The notes: generated by a model not told the origin, from the letters alone. A stretch of DNA of 64,000 nucleotides from Streptomyces flavochromogenes (GCF_000717595.1 NZ_JNZO01000050.1:1-64000); one strand, 5' to 3'; numbered from the stretch's first letter, positions 8,163 to 17,116 are shown. Numbers and translations are program-made.

Positions 8163-8252
8163 AATACCCCCGCTCGCGCGGGGGCCGGGCCGCTACCTTC
8201 AGCAGGCTGGCGCCGAGATGCGGAACACGTCCGCTCGCGCGGGGATGGTCCC
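8163..8252 (+). CRISPR. degenerate two-repeat CRISPR-like array, second locus
   Basis: Units at 8163-8191 and 8224-8252 share CCGCTCGCGCGGGG, and the second ends in ATGGTCCC exactly like the locus at 4926-5014. The spacing is 61 nt (29-nt repeat, 32-nt spacer), the classical I-E geometry. It ends 22 bp from the stop of the Mrr-type nuclease gene. No cas genes are present, so it is a relic or solitary mini-array. Confidence 0.45.
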
Positions 8253-8273
8253 GCCGCCGTCTTCCGGCGATGC

Positions 8274-8969
8274 CTAGGACAGGGGTGTGGGTCGTCGAGG
8301 GGGTGGTACGGCCCGCAGCAGCTCCCAGAGAGGTCTGGAGCCGCCGGCCCATTCGGCGAGGACTGTGCGGTTGACCAGATGCAGTCGCTGGTCGCGGGCG
8401 AACTCGATGGCCGGCCTGGTGAACCTGCCGTTAGTGACGAGAACGACGACGTCGCCTCCGTGGACGGGTCGGCCGGTGCCGTTGAGGACCTGCAGGTCCG
8501 GGGTACCGACCGCGGCCCCGGCCAGTCCGTCCCGGCGGTGTTTGCACTGGATGACCCACCGCCGCCCGAAAGGATCGGTTGCCTTCACATCCGCACCGTT
8601 GTCCCCGGCACCGCCGACCTGCACGGCATCCGCGCACCCGTCACGGTGCATCAAATCCCGAACCGCGTGCTCGAACTGCCGATGATGCAACGCGTCCAGC
8701 TGCGCCAGGGCGTACCGAAGCCCTTGAGACCGCACGCGTTCCCACTGGACCGCCCGCTGCCGCCGGACCATCCGGACAGCCACCACCCCGCCTGCGAGCA
8801 GCACCGGGACGACCGGGACCCATGGATGGGCGGCGAGGAACCTCACCACGCCCGTCAGGAGCAGCCACACGAGAAGAACACCGCCACCGACGAGGACAAG
8901 CTGCTCACCACCTGCGTTCTTGCGTGAGCGTCGCCTCGCCGGGCGGCGTCGCGCAGGGCGCCGGCTCAC
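8274..8969 (-). CDS. membrane-anchored Mrr-type restriction endonuclease
   Basis: A 231-residue protein: a very basic N-terminus (SRRPARRRPARRRSRKN), two membrane helices (about residues 24-42 and 48-66), then an Mrr catalytic domain with ALHHRQFEHAVRDLMHRDG and the nuclease motif GADVKATDP...WVIQCKHR (D...QxK of the PD-(D/E)xK fold). Mrr_cat proteins cut modified or foreign DNA; two N-terminal helices are seen in defence-related relatives. The GTG at 8969 is chosen because it overlaps the stop of the upstream YPIKW-repeat gene (GTGA), implying translational coupling. CRISPR-like repeats lie just downstream. The membrane location suggests acting on incoming DNA, which is inference. Confidence 0.75.
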   Translation of the reverse strand: MSRRPARRRPARRRSRKNAGGEQLVLVGGGVLLVWLLLTGVVRFLAAHPWVPVVPVLLAGGVVAVRMVRRQRAVQWERVRSQGLRYALAQLDALHHRQFEHAVRDLMHRDGCADAVQVGGAGDNGADVKATDPFGRRWVIQCKHRRDGLAGAAVGTPDLQVLNGTGRPVHGGDVVVLVTNGRFTRPAIEFARDQRLHLVNRTVLAEWAGGSRPLWELLRAVPPPRRPTPLS

Positions 8970-9292
8970 CTGGCGCCCCCGCTCCGGTCCCACTTGATCG
9001 GGTATGACACCGTTGGAGCCGGCCGCGGAGCGGTCTGCTTCCACGCGGGCCATTTGATCGGGTAGGACACGGTCGGCGACGGATCGGGCGCCGACCTACC
9101 CGAGCTCGGCCACTTGATCGGATAGGTCACCACCGACGACGACCGAGGCGCCGGCCCCCGCTCCGTTCCCGTCCCGCTGCCCGCCGATGTGCGCCGCACT
9201 GCTGGCTGGTGGCTGGGGCCACGGTGTGATCGTGCCGGCCGATGATGCGCGCCGGGTGCCAGCGCTCTGGACGAGAGTGGGGGTGACGTCAT
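8966..9292 (-). CDS. YPIKW-repeat protein coupled to Mrr nuclease
   Basis: A 108-residue reading frame from the ATG at 9292 (GGAG five bases upstream) to a TGA that overlaps the nuclease start. The C-terminal half holds three copies of V(S/T)YPIKW spaced exactly 20 residues apart, separated by Pro/Ser-rich linkers. The codons for the repeats differ at silent positions (AAG/AAA, TCA/TCC, TAT/TAC), which argues that the peptide is selected. The first 53 residues are Arg/Ser/Pro-rich with weaker codon bias, so the start is uncertain. I do not recognise the family. It could be a DNA- or nuclease-binding partner, an inhibitor, or a multi-core peptide, but no modifying enzyme is nearby. Confidence 0.5.
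   Translation of the reverse strand: MTSPPLSSRALAPGAHHRPARSHRGPSHQPAVRRTSAGSGTGTERGPAPRSSSVVTYPIKWPSSGRSAPDPSPTVSYPIKWPAWKQTAPRPAPTVSYPIKWDRSGGAR
8991..9130 (-). repeat. 60-bp tandem periodicity encoding YPIKW units
   Basis: Near-identical 20-mers at 8991-9010, 9051-9070 and 9111-9130, each complementary to codons for V(S/T)YPIK, sit at an exact 60-bp period. The intervening 40 bp are not conserved, so only the seven-residue box is under constraint. Confidence 0.8.
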
Positions 9293-9738
9293 CCCGGCTC
9301 CGGCTCGACGCCTACGCCTGTACACGCCCCTGTGCGTGGGTTCCCGCCACATTGCCCAGGACGCGCGAACACTTCCTTTGGAGGCTGGATTCCTGATGCG
9401 GTGGTCCTGCTGCCGGAAAGCGGAACCGCTGGGCCGGTGCCGTGACAGGGCCAGGCGTGGGTGCACACCCGGCGTTTTATGATGTTTTCGGTTAAGGCGA
9501 GAGCGGGGGATCAGCCGGGCGAATCGGCGCTTATATGTGCGCCTTGGTGATCGCTGCAGGGTCATCCGGAAAAGCATATTCCATGGCGTTGTCTCGGTGC
9601 GTCCGCTGGAACGTGGTATCCGGAAGGTGATCAAGGGGTGTGTAGCGCCGGCCCTGCTGTTCTGGCCCTGCCCGGGATCCGCTCGGGGCCGCCAGGGTCA
9701 CTTGCGCCTGCTGTTCGTGTCGCTGTAAACCCTTGGCC
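9293..9738. other. intergenic region upstream of AraC regulator
   Basis: No convincing gene. The stretch around 9475-9500 is unusually A/T-rich for this DNA (tttatgatgttttcggttaa) and is the likeliest promoter region for the AraC gene. Confidence 0.35.
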
Positions 9739-10728
9739 ATGTTGCCCGAGAGATCGTTCCGCAGTGAAGAATTGGCACCCGGTGACCGATTCGACTGTTT
9801 CGCGGCCCTCATGGCCGAGACGCACGCACCGATGGAAATGGAAAGCGACTATGCCACTGAATTCCAAGTGAACCAGCGCGTCATTTCTCTGGGGGAGGTG
9901 GCGGTCTACCCAGCGGAATGCCAACCCCTTGTCTTCCGTCGCACCGCGAAGCTCATCCGGAAGGCTGATCCCGAGGCGTACCACCTTTCCCTCATCCAGC
10001 GCGGGGAAGGACACGTCACCCTCGGCAAAGAGACCCGTACGCACCGCGCGTACGACCTGCACACCAGCGACACTTCCAGGGTCTGGGAGATCCAAACCGG
10101 CCGTGAGCCTCTCCGCTTCATCGGCGTGGAGATACCCAAGGCGGTGCTGCCCCTGCCCGCGCGGGAAGCCGACCGCGTGATCGGTGGGAGGTTGTCGGCA
10201 CGAGAGGGGACGGGGGCGCTGCTGGCGCAGTTCCTGACCCGGATGGTGGCGGACAGCAGGTCGTACCGGCCATCTGAGGCACCCCGGTTACGGACCGTAC
10301 TGGCCGATCTGGTCGCCGCGGTCTTCGCCGGTGCCCTCGACGCAGAGCGCAGTCTGCCGTACGAGACGCACCGGCGGACACTGGCTCTCAGCATCAGGAC
10401 CTTCATCCGGGAGAACGCCGACGACTCCCGGCTGGATGTCCCCTCGATTGCCGCCGCGCACCACATCTCGGTCAGCTACCTCCACCGGCTGTTCCAGCAG
10501 GAGGGGGACGGCACCACGGTGGGGAGGGCCCTGCTGCGTCAGCGCCTGGAGCACGCGCGTCGTGACCTGCTCGACCCGCTGCTGCGGGAAATGCCCGTGC
10601 ACGTGATCGCCGCACGCCGTGGCTTCAGCCACGCGGCTGCCTTCAGCCGCGCATTCCGCGACGCCTACGCGATGACCCCCACCGCCTACCGCCAGACGAC
10701 GCCCACGGCCACCGGGGGCGGCGAGTAG
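9739..10728 (+). CDS. AraC-family transcriptional regulator
   Basis: A 329-residue protein. An N-terminal AraC_binding_2-like beta-barrel (about residues 10-190, with YHLSLIQRGEGHVTLGKETR) precedes a C-terminal double HTH: DVPSIAAAHHISVSYLHRLF and HVIAARRGFSHAAAFSRAFR, ending DAYAMTPTAYR, the classical AraC signature. It should bind DNA as an activator or repressor in the cytoplasm. Starts at ATG 9739 or TTG 9733; no strong ribosome site is visible. The next gene codes for a secreted protein, but the 130-bp gap gives no proof of common control. Confidence 0.85.
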   Translation: MLPERSFRSEELAPGDRFDCFAALMAETHAPMEMESDYATEFQVNQRVISLGEVAVYPAECQPLVFRRTAKLIRKADPEAYHLSLIQRGEGHVTLGKETRTHRAYDLHTSDTSRVWEIQTGREPLRFIGVEIPKAVLPLPAREADRVIGGRLSAREGTGALLAQFLTRMVADSRSYRPSEAPRLRTVLADLVAAVFAGALDAERSLPYETHRRTLALSIRTFIRENADDSRLDVPSIAAAHHISVSYLHRLFQQEGDGTTVGRALLRQRLEHARRDLLDPLLREMPVHVIAARRGFSHAAAFSRAFRDAYAMTPTAYRQTTPTATGGGE

Positions 10729-10860
10729 ACGGATCGTCAAGGCGCTGTCGACTCCTGGCCAACGACTCGGCCGGCTCCGCTTCACAGAATGATTCACGTT
10801 CGAGCGGGGCCCGCCGAGTCCGGTATGGATCCCTGTGTCAGTCAAGGAAATGGAGCTCCC

Positions 10861-11229
10861 ATGAAGATGGGCATGCGTCGTGCCGCTGTTGGTCTCTTCG
10901 CTCTCGCGGCGATCGCCGGTTCGTCCCCGGCCTTCGCCTGGTCGCAGACGCACTACGGGGCCAAGGCGTGGACCGAACAGTCCGACACGGTCATGAACAT
11001 CCGCGACCTGGAGGCGGACGGCAACTCCGTGAAGGCCGAGTACTACCGCAACGCCCACCCGGCCGACAAGCTCACGCTGTGGAACAAGGCCGGCGCTGAG
11101 GGCCCGGCCGACAACGACGGCAACCCGGGCACGGTGGAGAGCGGCAAGCACTCCACCATCTTCCGCGGCCAGGCCTGCGAGGTCCGCAACAACCTGCCCG
11201 ACCTCTGCGGCGGTATGGAGTCCTTCTGA
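10861..11229 (+). CDS. small secreted protein, unknown function
   Basis: A 122-residue protein with a classical signal peptide (MRRAAVGLFALAAIAGSSPAFA, cleavage after AFA at about residue 26). The mature part is about 96 residues, Asn/Asp/Gly-rich, with two Cys (GQACEVRNNLPDLCGG) that could form one disulphide. GGAG precedes the ATG at 10861. It is followed by a terminator-like hairpin and then an ABC/FtsX pair, a frequent neighbour arrangement for envelope or export functions, but the hairpin argues for separate transcription. No family recognised. Confidence 0.6.
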   Translation: MKMGMRRAAVGLFALAAIAGSSPAFAWSQTHYGAKAWTEQSDTVMNIRDLEADGNSVKAEYYRNAHPADKLTLWNKAGAEGPADNDGNPGTVESGKHSTIFRGQACEVRNNLPDLCGGMESF

Positions 11230-11306
11230 GCCGGCCGCCCTGCGGCCCGTGAACGCCCTTGCCCTACCGGGGCGTCACCCCGCAGGACCTGACAACCGCT
11301 CGTCGC

Positions 11307-11347
11307 GCGCCGGGAGGCGACCTCTCTCACAGGCCGCCTCCCGGCGC
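11307..11347 (+). terminator. hairpin after small secreted gene
   Basis: A perfect 13-bp stem GCGCCGGGAGGCG / CGCCTCCCGGCGC with a 15-nt loop lies 78 bp after the stop of the secreted-protein gene. There is no U-tract, as usual in Streptomyces. Confidence 0.55.
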
Positions 11348-11397
11348 CGACGTGCAGTGTATGCAGCCGCCATCGAGAAGAACGGGGAGACCGCGCA

Positions 11398-12186
11398 GTG
11401 CAAGGCCAAGACGACCCACCGGTACTCGACATCCAGAGGCTGACCTGCCACGTGCCAGGCCGGACGCTCTTCGAGGACGTCACCCTGAGCATCGGGGCAG
11501 GTGAGTCCGTGGCTGTCACCGGACCAAGCGGCAGCGGCAAGAGCACGCTCCTGATGAGCATCCTCGGCCTCATCCGCCCGGCCGAGGGCACCGTACGAGT
11601 CGCGGGCGCCGACCTTGGCGCGATGTCCTCACGTGCGCTCGCCCGGCACCGGCGCCGCAACATGGGCATGGTCTTCCAGTTCGGTGAACTCCTCCCCGAA
11701 CTATCCCCGTTGGAGAACGTGGCACTGGCCGGCCTGCTCGGCGGCATGCGGCCCAAGGAGGCCGACCGCCGCGCGACGGATCTGCTGGGCGAGCTCGGCG
11801 TCCACCCGGTGGACGGACCCGTGGACACCTTGTCCGGCGGCGAGCGCCAGCGCACCGCGGTCGCCCGCGCTCTGATGAACGAACCGGCACTGCTGCTGGC
11901 CGACGAACCCACCGGCTCGCTCGACCCCGCCCACCGCCACGCCGTCACAGAACTCCTCCACAATCTCCCCGCCACCCGAGGGTGCGCCCTGCTGCTCGTC
12001 ACCCACGACGAGGCAGTAGCCCGGCGCGCCGACCGGCGCGTCGCCCTCGATGCCGGGCGCCTGGTGCCGCAAGACGCCACCGCCACACCGCAACCACCCG
12101 ACACCTCCACCGGCCGACAACGCACCGCGCCGCTCAACTGGCTGCCCGGCGCTCGCTCCACCTCCCGTTCCAGGGCCCGCTCATGA
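11398..12186 (+). CDS. ABC transporter ATPase, LolD/MacB type
   Basis: A 262-residue ATPase with all motifs: Walker A GPSGSGKST (about residues 42-50), Q-loop VFQFGELLPELSPLENV, signature LSGGERQR, Walker B LLLADEPTG, and H-loop LLVTHDE. The pattern fits the MacB/LolD/FtsE-like class that powers mechanotransmission rather than substrate transport through a pore. The GTG at 11398 is preceded by GGGGAG. The stop overlaps the ATG of the next gene (ATGA), so it is coupled to its FtsX-like permease. The last 40 residues are a Pro/Thr/Arg-rich tail. Confidence 0.9.
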   Translation: MQGQDDPPVLDIQRLTCHVPGRTLFEDVTLSIGAGESVAVTGPSGSGKSTLLMSILGLIRPAEGTVRVAGADLGAMSSRALARHRRRNMGMVFQFGELLPELSPLENVALAGLLGGMRPKEADRRATDLLGELGVHPVDGPVDTLSGGERQRTAVARALMNEPALLLADEPTGSLDPAHRHAVTELLHNLPATRGCALLLVTHDEAVARRADRRVALDAGRLVPQDATATPQPPDTSTGRQRTAPLNWLPGARSTSRSRARS

Positions 12187-14363
12187 CCACAGGCAGGCTC
12201 GCGTCGCAGCTGTGGAGGATCGGTGCGTCGACCGCACACCGTGCGGAAGCCGGCCGCATCCGCTCCTGGGCCCTGGCCCTGGCCACTGCCCTGCTCACCC
12301 TCGCCGTCGGCGGGCTGGCGGTCACCGACGCCTCCTTCGACGGCCGCACACAACGCACTCTGGAACGCTCTCCCCGTCTGACCGCGGCCTACCCCGACGA
12401 GCCGATGCGAGCCCTGTGGAGATGGGATCCCGCCGAGGCCGACGGCCTGGCCTACGACGTCATCCACCTCGAGCCGCTCACGGACCGGCTGACGCCCCCA
12501 CCCGGCCTGCCACGCTGGCCCCTGCCCGGTGAAGCCTTCGCATCCCGGGCACTGCTCGACGCCTCCGGCGCAGACGCGGTGGCCGCGCAGTACGGCCGCC
12601 TCGCCGGTGTGATCGAGCCCGCCGGTCTGGAAGCCCCCGGCGAGTTCCTGGTCTACACCCGGCCCACCGCAGCCATGCTGGACCGCTCTGTGATGCAAGG
12701 AATCAGCGGCTTCGGCGAGACGACCGGTACCGGCGTCCTGGGCGAGCACCTGCACTACTTCGGGAAGGCCGAGTTCCTCGCCGCCTACGCCGGGTTCGTG
12801 CTCCTGCCCGTGGCCCTGCTCGTCGCCATTGCCGTCCGCACGGGAGCCACTGCCCGGGACCGCAGGACCATGCTGCTCGCGGCACTCGGCAGCAGTCGGT
12901 TCGCGCGTGCCTGCTGCACAGCCGGCGAGGCGGCCCGACCGGTTGCACTGGGCGCGGCCGCAGGAGCGGTCGCCATGCTGCCCGCCCTCATCATCGACAT
13001 CCCCCTCCCTTCCACGACGTTCATCCTGGCCGCCCGGGACGTACGTGCGGCAGCCCCGCTGGTGGCAGGCATCCTGGTAGCCGTCCCGGCCGCCATCCTC
13101 CTCGTGACTGCCCTCGCGCAACCGCGCCGCCGCGCGCAAGCCACCCGCCCGACGGCAGTCCGCACCCGCAGAGCCACCTGGAGCCTGTGGCTGTTCCCCG
13201 TCGCGCTGCTCTTCACGGTCCGGGTCGTCGACCTGGCGCCTCCCGACACAGTCGTGGTCCTTTACGCCACCGGGTACCTGCTCGTCCTGGTCACCCTCCC
13301 CAGCGCCATCGGCACGTGCGTCAGCCTGCTGGGACCGCATCTCGCGACCCTCGGCTACCGGAGGGGCGCCGCCGGCCCGCTACTCGCCGGGCGGCGGATG
13401 GCGGCGGCGCCCCACACGGTCACTCGCCTGGTCGCCGCCCTCGTCATCGCCATCGGCATCGCCGTTCAGATCCAGGTGTGGACGGCGTCCCTGACCGCGG
13501 CAGGCCAGGGAGCGGTCGACTCGCGCGAGCGGCTGGGCACCAGTGTGCTGCGGGTCGCCCCCTACGCAGAACCCGCCAAGGTGCAAGCGTTCCACGACGC
13601 GCTACCGCCGGAAGTGCACGCACTCGCGGTGCAGGTGCACGCAGAAGGCAAGGGCCAGGTTGAACTCGTCGGCGACTGTCCCGCGCTGCGCGAGCTGCGC
13701 ATATCCTGCAACGAGCGTCCGCAGCCGATCTCCTTCGCAACATCCGAGTCACGGCTGCGGGAGTACCTCGGCGGTGTCGGCGCAGCCGACGGCATGGAGG
13801 TCGTGGTGCGATCTGGCGATATCGCGCAGCTAGCCGCGGCGGCCGATGCCGGACGCGAGCTGGTTCTCTTCGGCACCGGCGGCCAGCAACTTCCGCTGGC
13901 CACGCTGAACGGGGTTGCCCACCGCCACCTCGCCATGACCGCCAGAGTCGACTACGTACTCAACGGCGGCGGCCTGGGCAAACTGACCATCGCGGCGGGC
14001 TGGCTGCGTCTACTGTCCACGGCCGGCATCACCATCGTCTGTCTGAGCGCGGGCATCGGCGCGATAACGGACTTCCTGCGCTTCGGACGCGAACTCGCGC
14101 CACTGTCCGTGATAGCGCCCGGAAGGCGGCTCTACGGTGCGGTCGCGGGCTGGTCGCTCCTGCTCCCGGCAGCCCTGGCCTCGCTCGCCGGGGTCGGCTT
14201 GGCCTGGTGGCTGGCCGCGCCGGTCAGGAGCGTCGCCCCCAGCGACCCCCTGGGCCTGGCGTCCCTCACCTCGGGCGCGCTGGTGTGCGCTCTCGCGCTC
14301 ACGGTGTGGGGGGCAGCCACGGCGCTACGGGCAGCAACCGGGTGGCGGCCGGGCGGCGACTGA
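12183..14363 (+). CDS. FtsX-like permease of ABC transporter
   Basis: A 726-residue membrane protein. The first helix (SWALALATALLTLAVGGLAV) is followed by a large extracytoplasmic domain (about residues 45-200), three to four helices, a second soluble domain (about 440-590) and three C-terminal helices: a duplicated FtsX plan as in actinobacterial MacB-like permeases. It pairs with the coupled ATPase 11398-12186. Likely jobs are antimicrobial-peptide resistance, lipoprotein or peptidoglycan-hydrolase control; sequence alone does not decide. The reading frame is intact with strong coding bias. Confidence 0.85.
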   Translation: MTTGRLASQLWRIGASTAHRAEAGRIRSWALALATALLTLAVGGLAVTDASFDGRTQRTLERSPRLTAAYPDEPMRALWRWDPAEADGLAYDVIHLEPLTDRLTPPPGLPRWPLPGEAFASRALLDASGADAVAAQYGRLAGVIEPAGLEAPGEFLVYTRPTAAMLDRSVMQGISGFGETTGTGVLGEHLHYFGKAEFLAAYAGFVLLPVALLVAIAVRTGATARDRRTMLLAALGSSRFARACCTAGEAARPVALGAAAGAVAMLPALIIDIPLPSTTFILAARDVRAAAPLVAGILVAVPAAILLVTALAQPRRRAQATRPTAVRTRRATWSLWLFPVALLFTVRVVDLAPPDTVVVLYATGYLLVLVTLPSAIGTCVSLLGPHLATLGYRRGAAGPLLAGRRMAAAPHTVTRLVAALVIAIGIAVQIQVWTASLTAAGQGAVDSRERLGTSVLRVAPYAEPAKVQAFHDALPPEVHALAVQVHAEGKGQVELVGDCPALRELRISCNERPQPISFATSESRLREYLGGVGAADGMEVVVRSGDIAQLAAAADAGRELVLFGTGGQQLPLATLNGVAHRHLAMTARVDYVLNGGGLGKLTIAAGWLRLLSTAGITIVCLSAGIGAITDFLRFGRELAPLSVIAPGRRLYGAVAGWSLLLPAALASLAGVGLAWWLAAPVRSVAPSDPLGLASLTSGALVCALALTVWGAATALRAATGWRPGGD

Positions 14364-14799
14364 ACCCCGCCACCGACCCGGGCGGTCATGTCCACCCACC
14401 GCAAACGCGTCCGACGGACTACGGTCGGCCGTGGCGACTTGAGGATCAGCCCGGCCGCCTCACCGGCCTGGCCGACTTCGACGCCGCCAGCTGCCCGGAA
14501 ACCGAGGTAGCCACCGATCGCGACAAGGGCCCCTTTGCTTGCCGCCGCTCAGTCAAAGGTGATGATGCGCCCCGGCGTCTTGGAATCGAAGGCTCAGGTG
14601 GGCTCCTGCCGCAGAACGTCGGAGCTTAGTGCGGCTGTTGGGCATGCGGCCGGGCCCCGATCCAAGACGGAGGTCCGCCAAGTCCGACCCGACCCGGGCA
14701 CCCCGTGCCCCGGGTCACGCTGAAGTGCTGCCCTGAGGTCCCCGACTGGTGAGGCCAGGCTCCTCCAGATACTCGGTGGCCGTCCCCGGCCGCCACCGG
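14364..14799. other. no intact gene between FtsX gene and ISL3 remnant
   Basis: No reading frame here has protein-like pattern over more than 40 codons. It probably holds degraded transposon DNA adjoining the ISL3 remnant. Confidence 0.35.
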
Positions 14800-15164
14800 A
14801 TCGGGCGACGCGGCTGGCGCCGGACACAGGGGAGTTTGGCCCGGCCGAACATCTGGCGCTTGATCATCTTGATGTGGTTGACCCGGCCTTCCACCGGACC
14901 GGAGTTCCAGCAGGTAGTCAAGCCCTGGACGACCGCGTCCCAGTCCTTCTCCAGGCCGGTGGCAAATGTGTGGAGTCCTGGCAGATCGTCGGCGCGGGTG
15001 GCAGTGACCCAGTCTTTGAGGTGCTGGCCGGAGCGGGTGGTGAGGATCTCGGCGAAGGTGCGGACGTGTCCATGGAGGGCGGTCGGTTCCGGGCACCGGG
15101 CGAGGACGGCGGTGAAGTGCTGGCCTTCTTCGTCGCCCAAGTGCTCAGGATGTCGCATCATCCA
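14800..15164 (-). mobile_element. ISL3-family transposase, C-terminal remnant
   Basis: The frame from 15164 reads WMMRHPEHLGDEEGQHF, then AEILTTRSGQHLKDWV, and finally NSGPVEGRVNHIKMIKRQMF, the conserved DDE-distal end of ISL3 transposases (glutamate in PVEG, then the H.KMIKR basic motif). The N-terminal two thirds are missing and no terminal repeats are seen. An unrelated remnant of the same family lies at 21985-22350. Confidence 0.7.
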
Positions 15165-15189
15165 CCCAGTCCTGTCGGACGCCCGGAGG

Positions 15190-15617
15190 TGCAGGCGCGA
15201 CCACGCGGATGCGACGGCGGCCTGGCCCCCCGTCCTCCCTGCCCGCTCCTGCTGACGGCCTGGGCGGCCTCGAGACGGGCCTTCCATGTGTCGAAGCCGG
15301 CCGTCCGGTGTCCGTCCGGAGACCGCACGGCCGCCTGTGCCTCCAGAAAGGGGATCAGATGCCGCAACACGTATAACGGACAGGGGCCGGATCCCGCGGG
15401 ACGGATCTTCGCGACCCGCTCCCGAGCCACTCCCCGAGGCTGGAGGTGGACACCTCGAAGCCGTGCGTCCTGCCCAGAGCGACGAGGCGCTTGTACCCGA
15501 TCGCCTGGCTTCCGCCAGCGGCCGAGTAGAGGGCCTCAGCTCCTCCTCGAACTCCGAACCGTCCGCCGGCCCACCACCGCCACCGTCCGCGGAGGACTTC
15601 TCCGGAATCGTCATCAT
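15190..15617 (-). pseudogene. HTH-domain protein remnant, frameshifted
   Basis: The ATG at 15617 opens MTIPEKSSADGG, and after one frameshift near 15540 a plausible HTH reads IGYKRLVALGRTHGFEVSTS and SLGEWLGSGS. After another shift near 15390, VLRHLIPFLEAQAAVRS follows. The pattern resembles the small HTH that starts many multi-domain Streptomyces signalling proteins. The downstream effector domain is absent. It directly abuts the ISL3 remnant, which probably truncated it. Confidence 0.4.
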
Positions 15618-15838
15618 CCCCCTTCTGAACAGCACGAACACCGACGGTTCACGTCGCCGGACATCGCCGGAACCTGACTTCTCTTGGGGCCTGTCGGTGT
15701 GTGGCGTAGCCGGGTGGGAGGAGGGGCTACGCATTGGCGCCGTGGGATTTGTCGAGGCGGAGGAGAGCCCCCACGGTTAGGTGTGCTCCCCGGCCGGGGC
15801 CGTGGCCCCCGCCGGACGTCGGCCAGCGACTAGTGCCG

Positions 15839-17043
15839 CATCAGGCAACGTTCGCCCTGCCGTGACGTGTCGCTGTGCGGGGCGGCATCCGTCCATCAGA
15901 ATGATCATGTGGCTGAACGCGTGCAGGTCCGTGAGCTCGATGAGGATGACGGAAGACGGCTGCTGCGGATTGTCCGCCGGGGCACTGGGTTGGTGGTGAC
16001 CTGGGCGGCGGGCCCAGATGGTGCTGCTGTCCGCACAGGGCATGCCCGTGGCGAAGATCGCCGAGGTGACGTTCACCAGCGCGGATCGGGTCCGCGATGT
16101 GATCCACAACTTCAACGCCGACGGCTTCGACTCGCTTTACCCCAAGTACCGGGGCGGACGGCCGAGGACGTTCACCCTTCCGGAGCGTCGGGAGATCAAG
16201 AAGATCGCCAAGTCCAAGCCGGCTGAGCACGGCCTGCCGTTTTCGACCTGGAGCCTGGCCAAGCTGGCCGACTTCCTGGTCGCCGAGGGGGTGGTCGATG
16301 ACATCAGCCACGAGGGCCTTCGGGTCCTGCTCCGCGAGGCGGGCGTCTCGCTCAACGCGTGAAGACCTGGAAGACCTCCCGCGACCCCGACTACGCGGCC
16401 AAGAAGGCTCGCGTCGAACACCTCTGCGCGATCGCCGACGGCGAGGTCGTACCCGAGGAAGACGAGCCCGAAGTCGTCTTCTGCCTCGACGAGTTCGGCC
16501 CCCTCAACCTTCAACCGCACGCCGGTCGGCAGTGGGCCGAGCGTGGAGGCAGGGGCAAAGACCCTGACCGAGAGCCCAGGCCCCGGCGGCGGCCACCTAC
16601 ACCCGATCGCACGGGGTCCGGCACCTGTTCGCCGCCTACGACCTTGCCAAGGACCAGCTCTACGGCCACGTCACGAAGACCAAGAATCGGTCCAAGTTCC
16701 TGGAGCTCTGCCGCTATCTGCGCTCGCCGCATCCGGCGGATGTGCGCATCGCGATCATCTGCGACAACTACTCACCCCACCTGACCACGAAGCGGTGCCA
16801 GCGGGTGGGAAGGTGGGCCGCGGCGAACAACGTCGAGATCGCCTACATGCCGACCAACAGCTCCTGGCTCAAACGGATCGAAGCCCAGTTCACCGCCCTG
16901 CGCTACTTCGCGCTCGACGGTACCGACCACGTCAGTCACACGGAACAGGGCAGCATGATCCGTCGCTACATCATCGGGCGGAACAAGCATGCAGCCGATC
17001 AACGGCTACGAAATGTCGTGGCCAGGGCCAACGTCGCCTGATG
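15839..17043 (+). mobile_element. IS630-family insertion sequence with terminal inverted repeats
   Basis: The 21-bp ends CATCAGGCAACGTTCGCCCTG (15839-15859) and its imperfect complement at 17023-17043 (19 of 21 matching) bracket a single transposase gene, giving an element of about 1.2 kb, the usual IS630 size. IS630 elements insert at TA; a TA lies 7 bp before the left repeat, so the true ends may extend slightly. The transposase is frameshifted, so the copy is probably immobile. Confidence 0.75.
15909..17041 (+). pseudogene. IS630-family transposase, frameshifted
   Basis: Starting at the GTG at 15909 (VAERVQVRELDEDDGRRL), the frame shifts near 15995 (one extra G), near 16350 and near 16560-16590. 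The pieces give an HTH (GMPVAKIAEVTFTSADRVRD), a linker GGRPRTFTLPERREIKK, then the DDE parts: first Asp in FCLDEFGPLNLQPH, second in IICDNYSPHL, and Glu in LKRIEAQFTAL. All catalytic residues are present but not in one frame. Programmed frameshifting is known in some IS630 members, but three shifts argue for decay. Confidence 0.7.
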
Positions 17044-17116
17044 AGCATGGCCTCCGTGGGACACACCCCGTCGAGATCGACTCACTCCCAACCTTTGCAA
17101 GGGCGCGGGCCGCGGT

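Noticed and set aside
8966..9292. Reading the YPIKW gene as a ribosomal peptide natural product with three cores
   Set aside because: Spacing and repeats would fit, but no radical SAM, ATP-grasp, P450 or YcaO gene is next to it; the nuclease coupling is the better-supported context.
8966..9634. Longer start (222 codons) for the YPIKW gene
   Set aside because: The extra N-terminal part has poor coding bias and no pattern; ATG 9292 has a ribosome site at proper distance.
11043..13340. A 765-codon open frame on the minus strand opposite the ABC/FtsX genes
   Set aside because: It is the antisense of two clearly coding genes; its composition (Arg/Gly/Asp/Ser-rich, no domain pattern) is what GC-rich codons give on the other strand.
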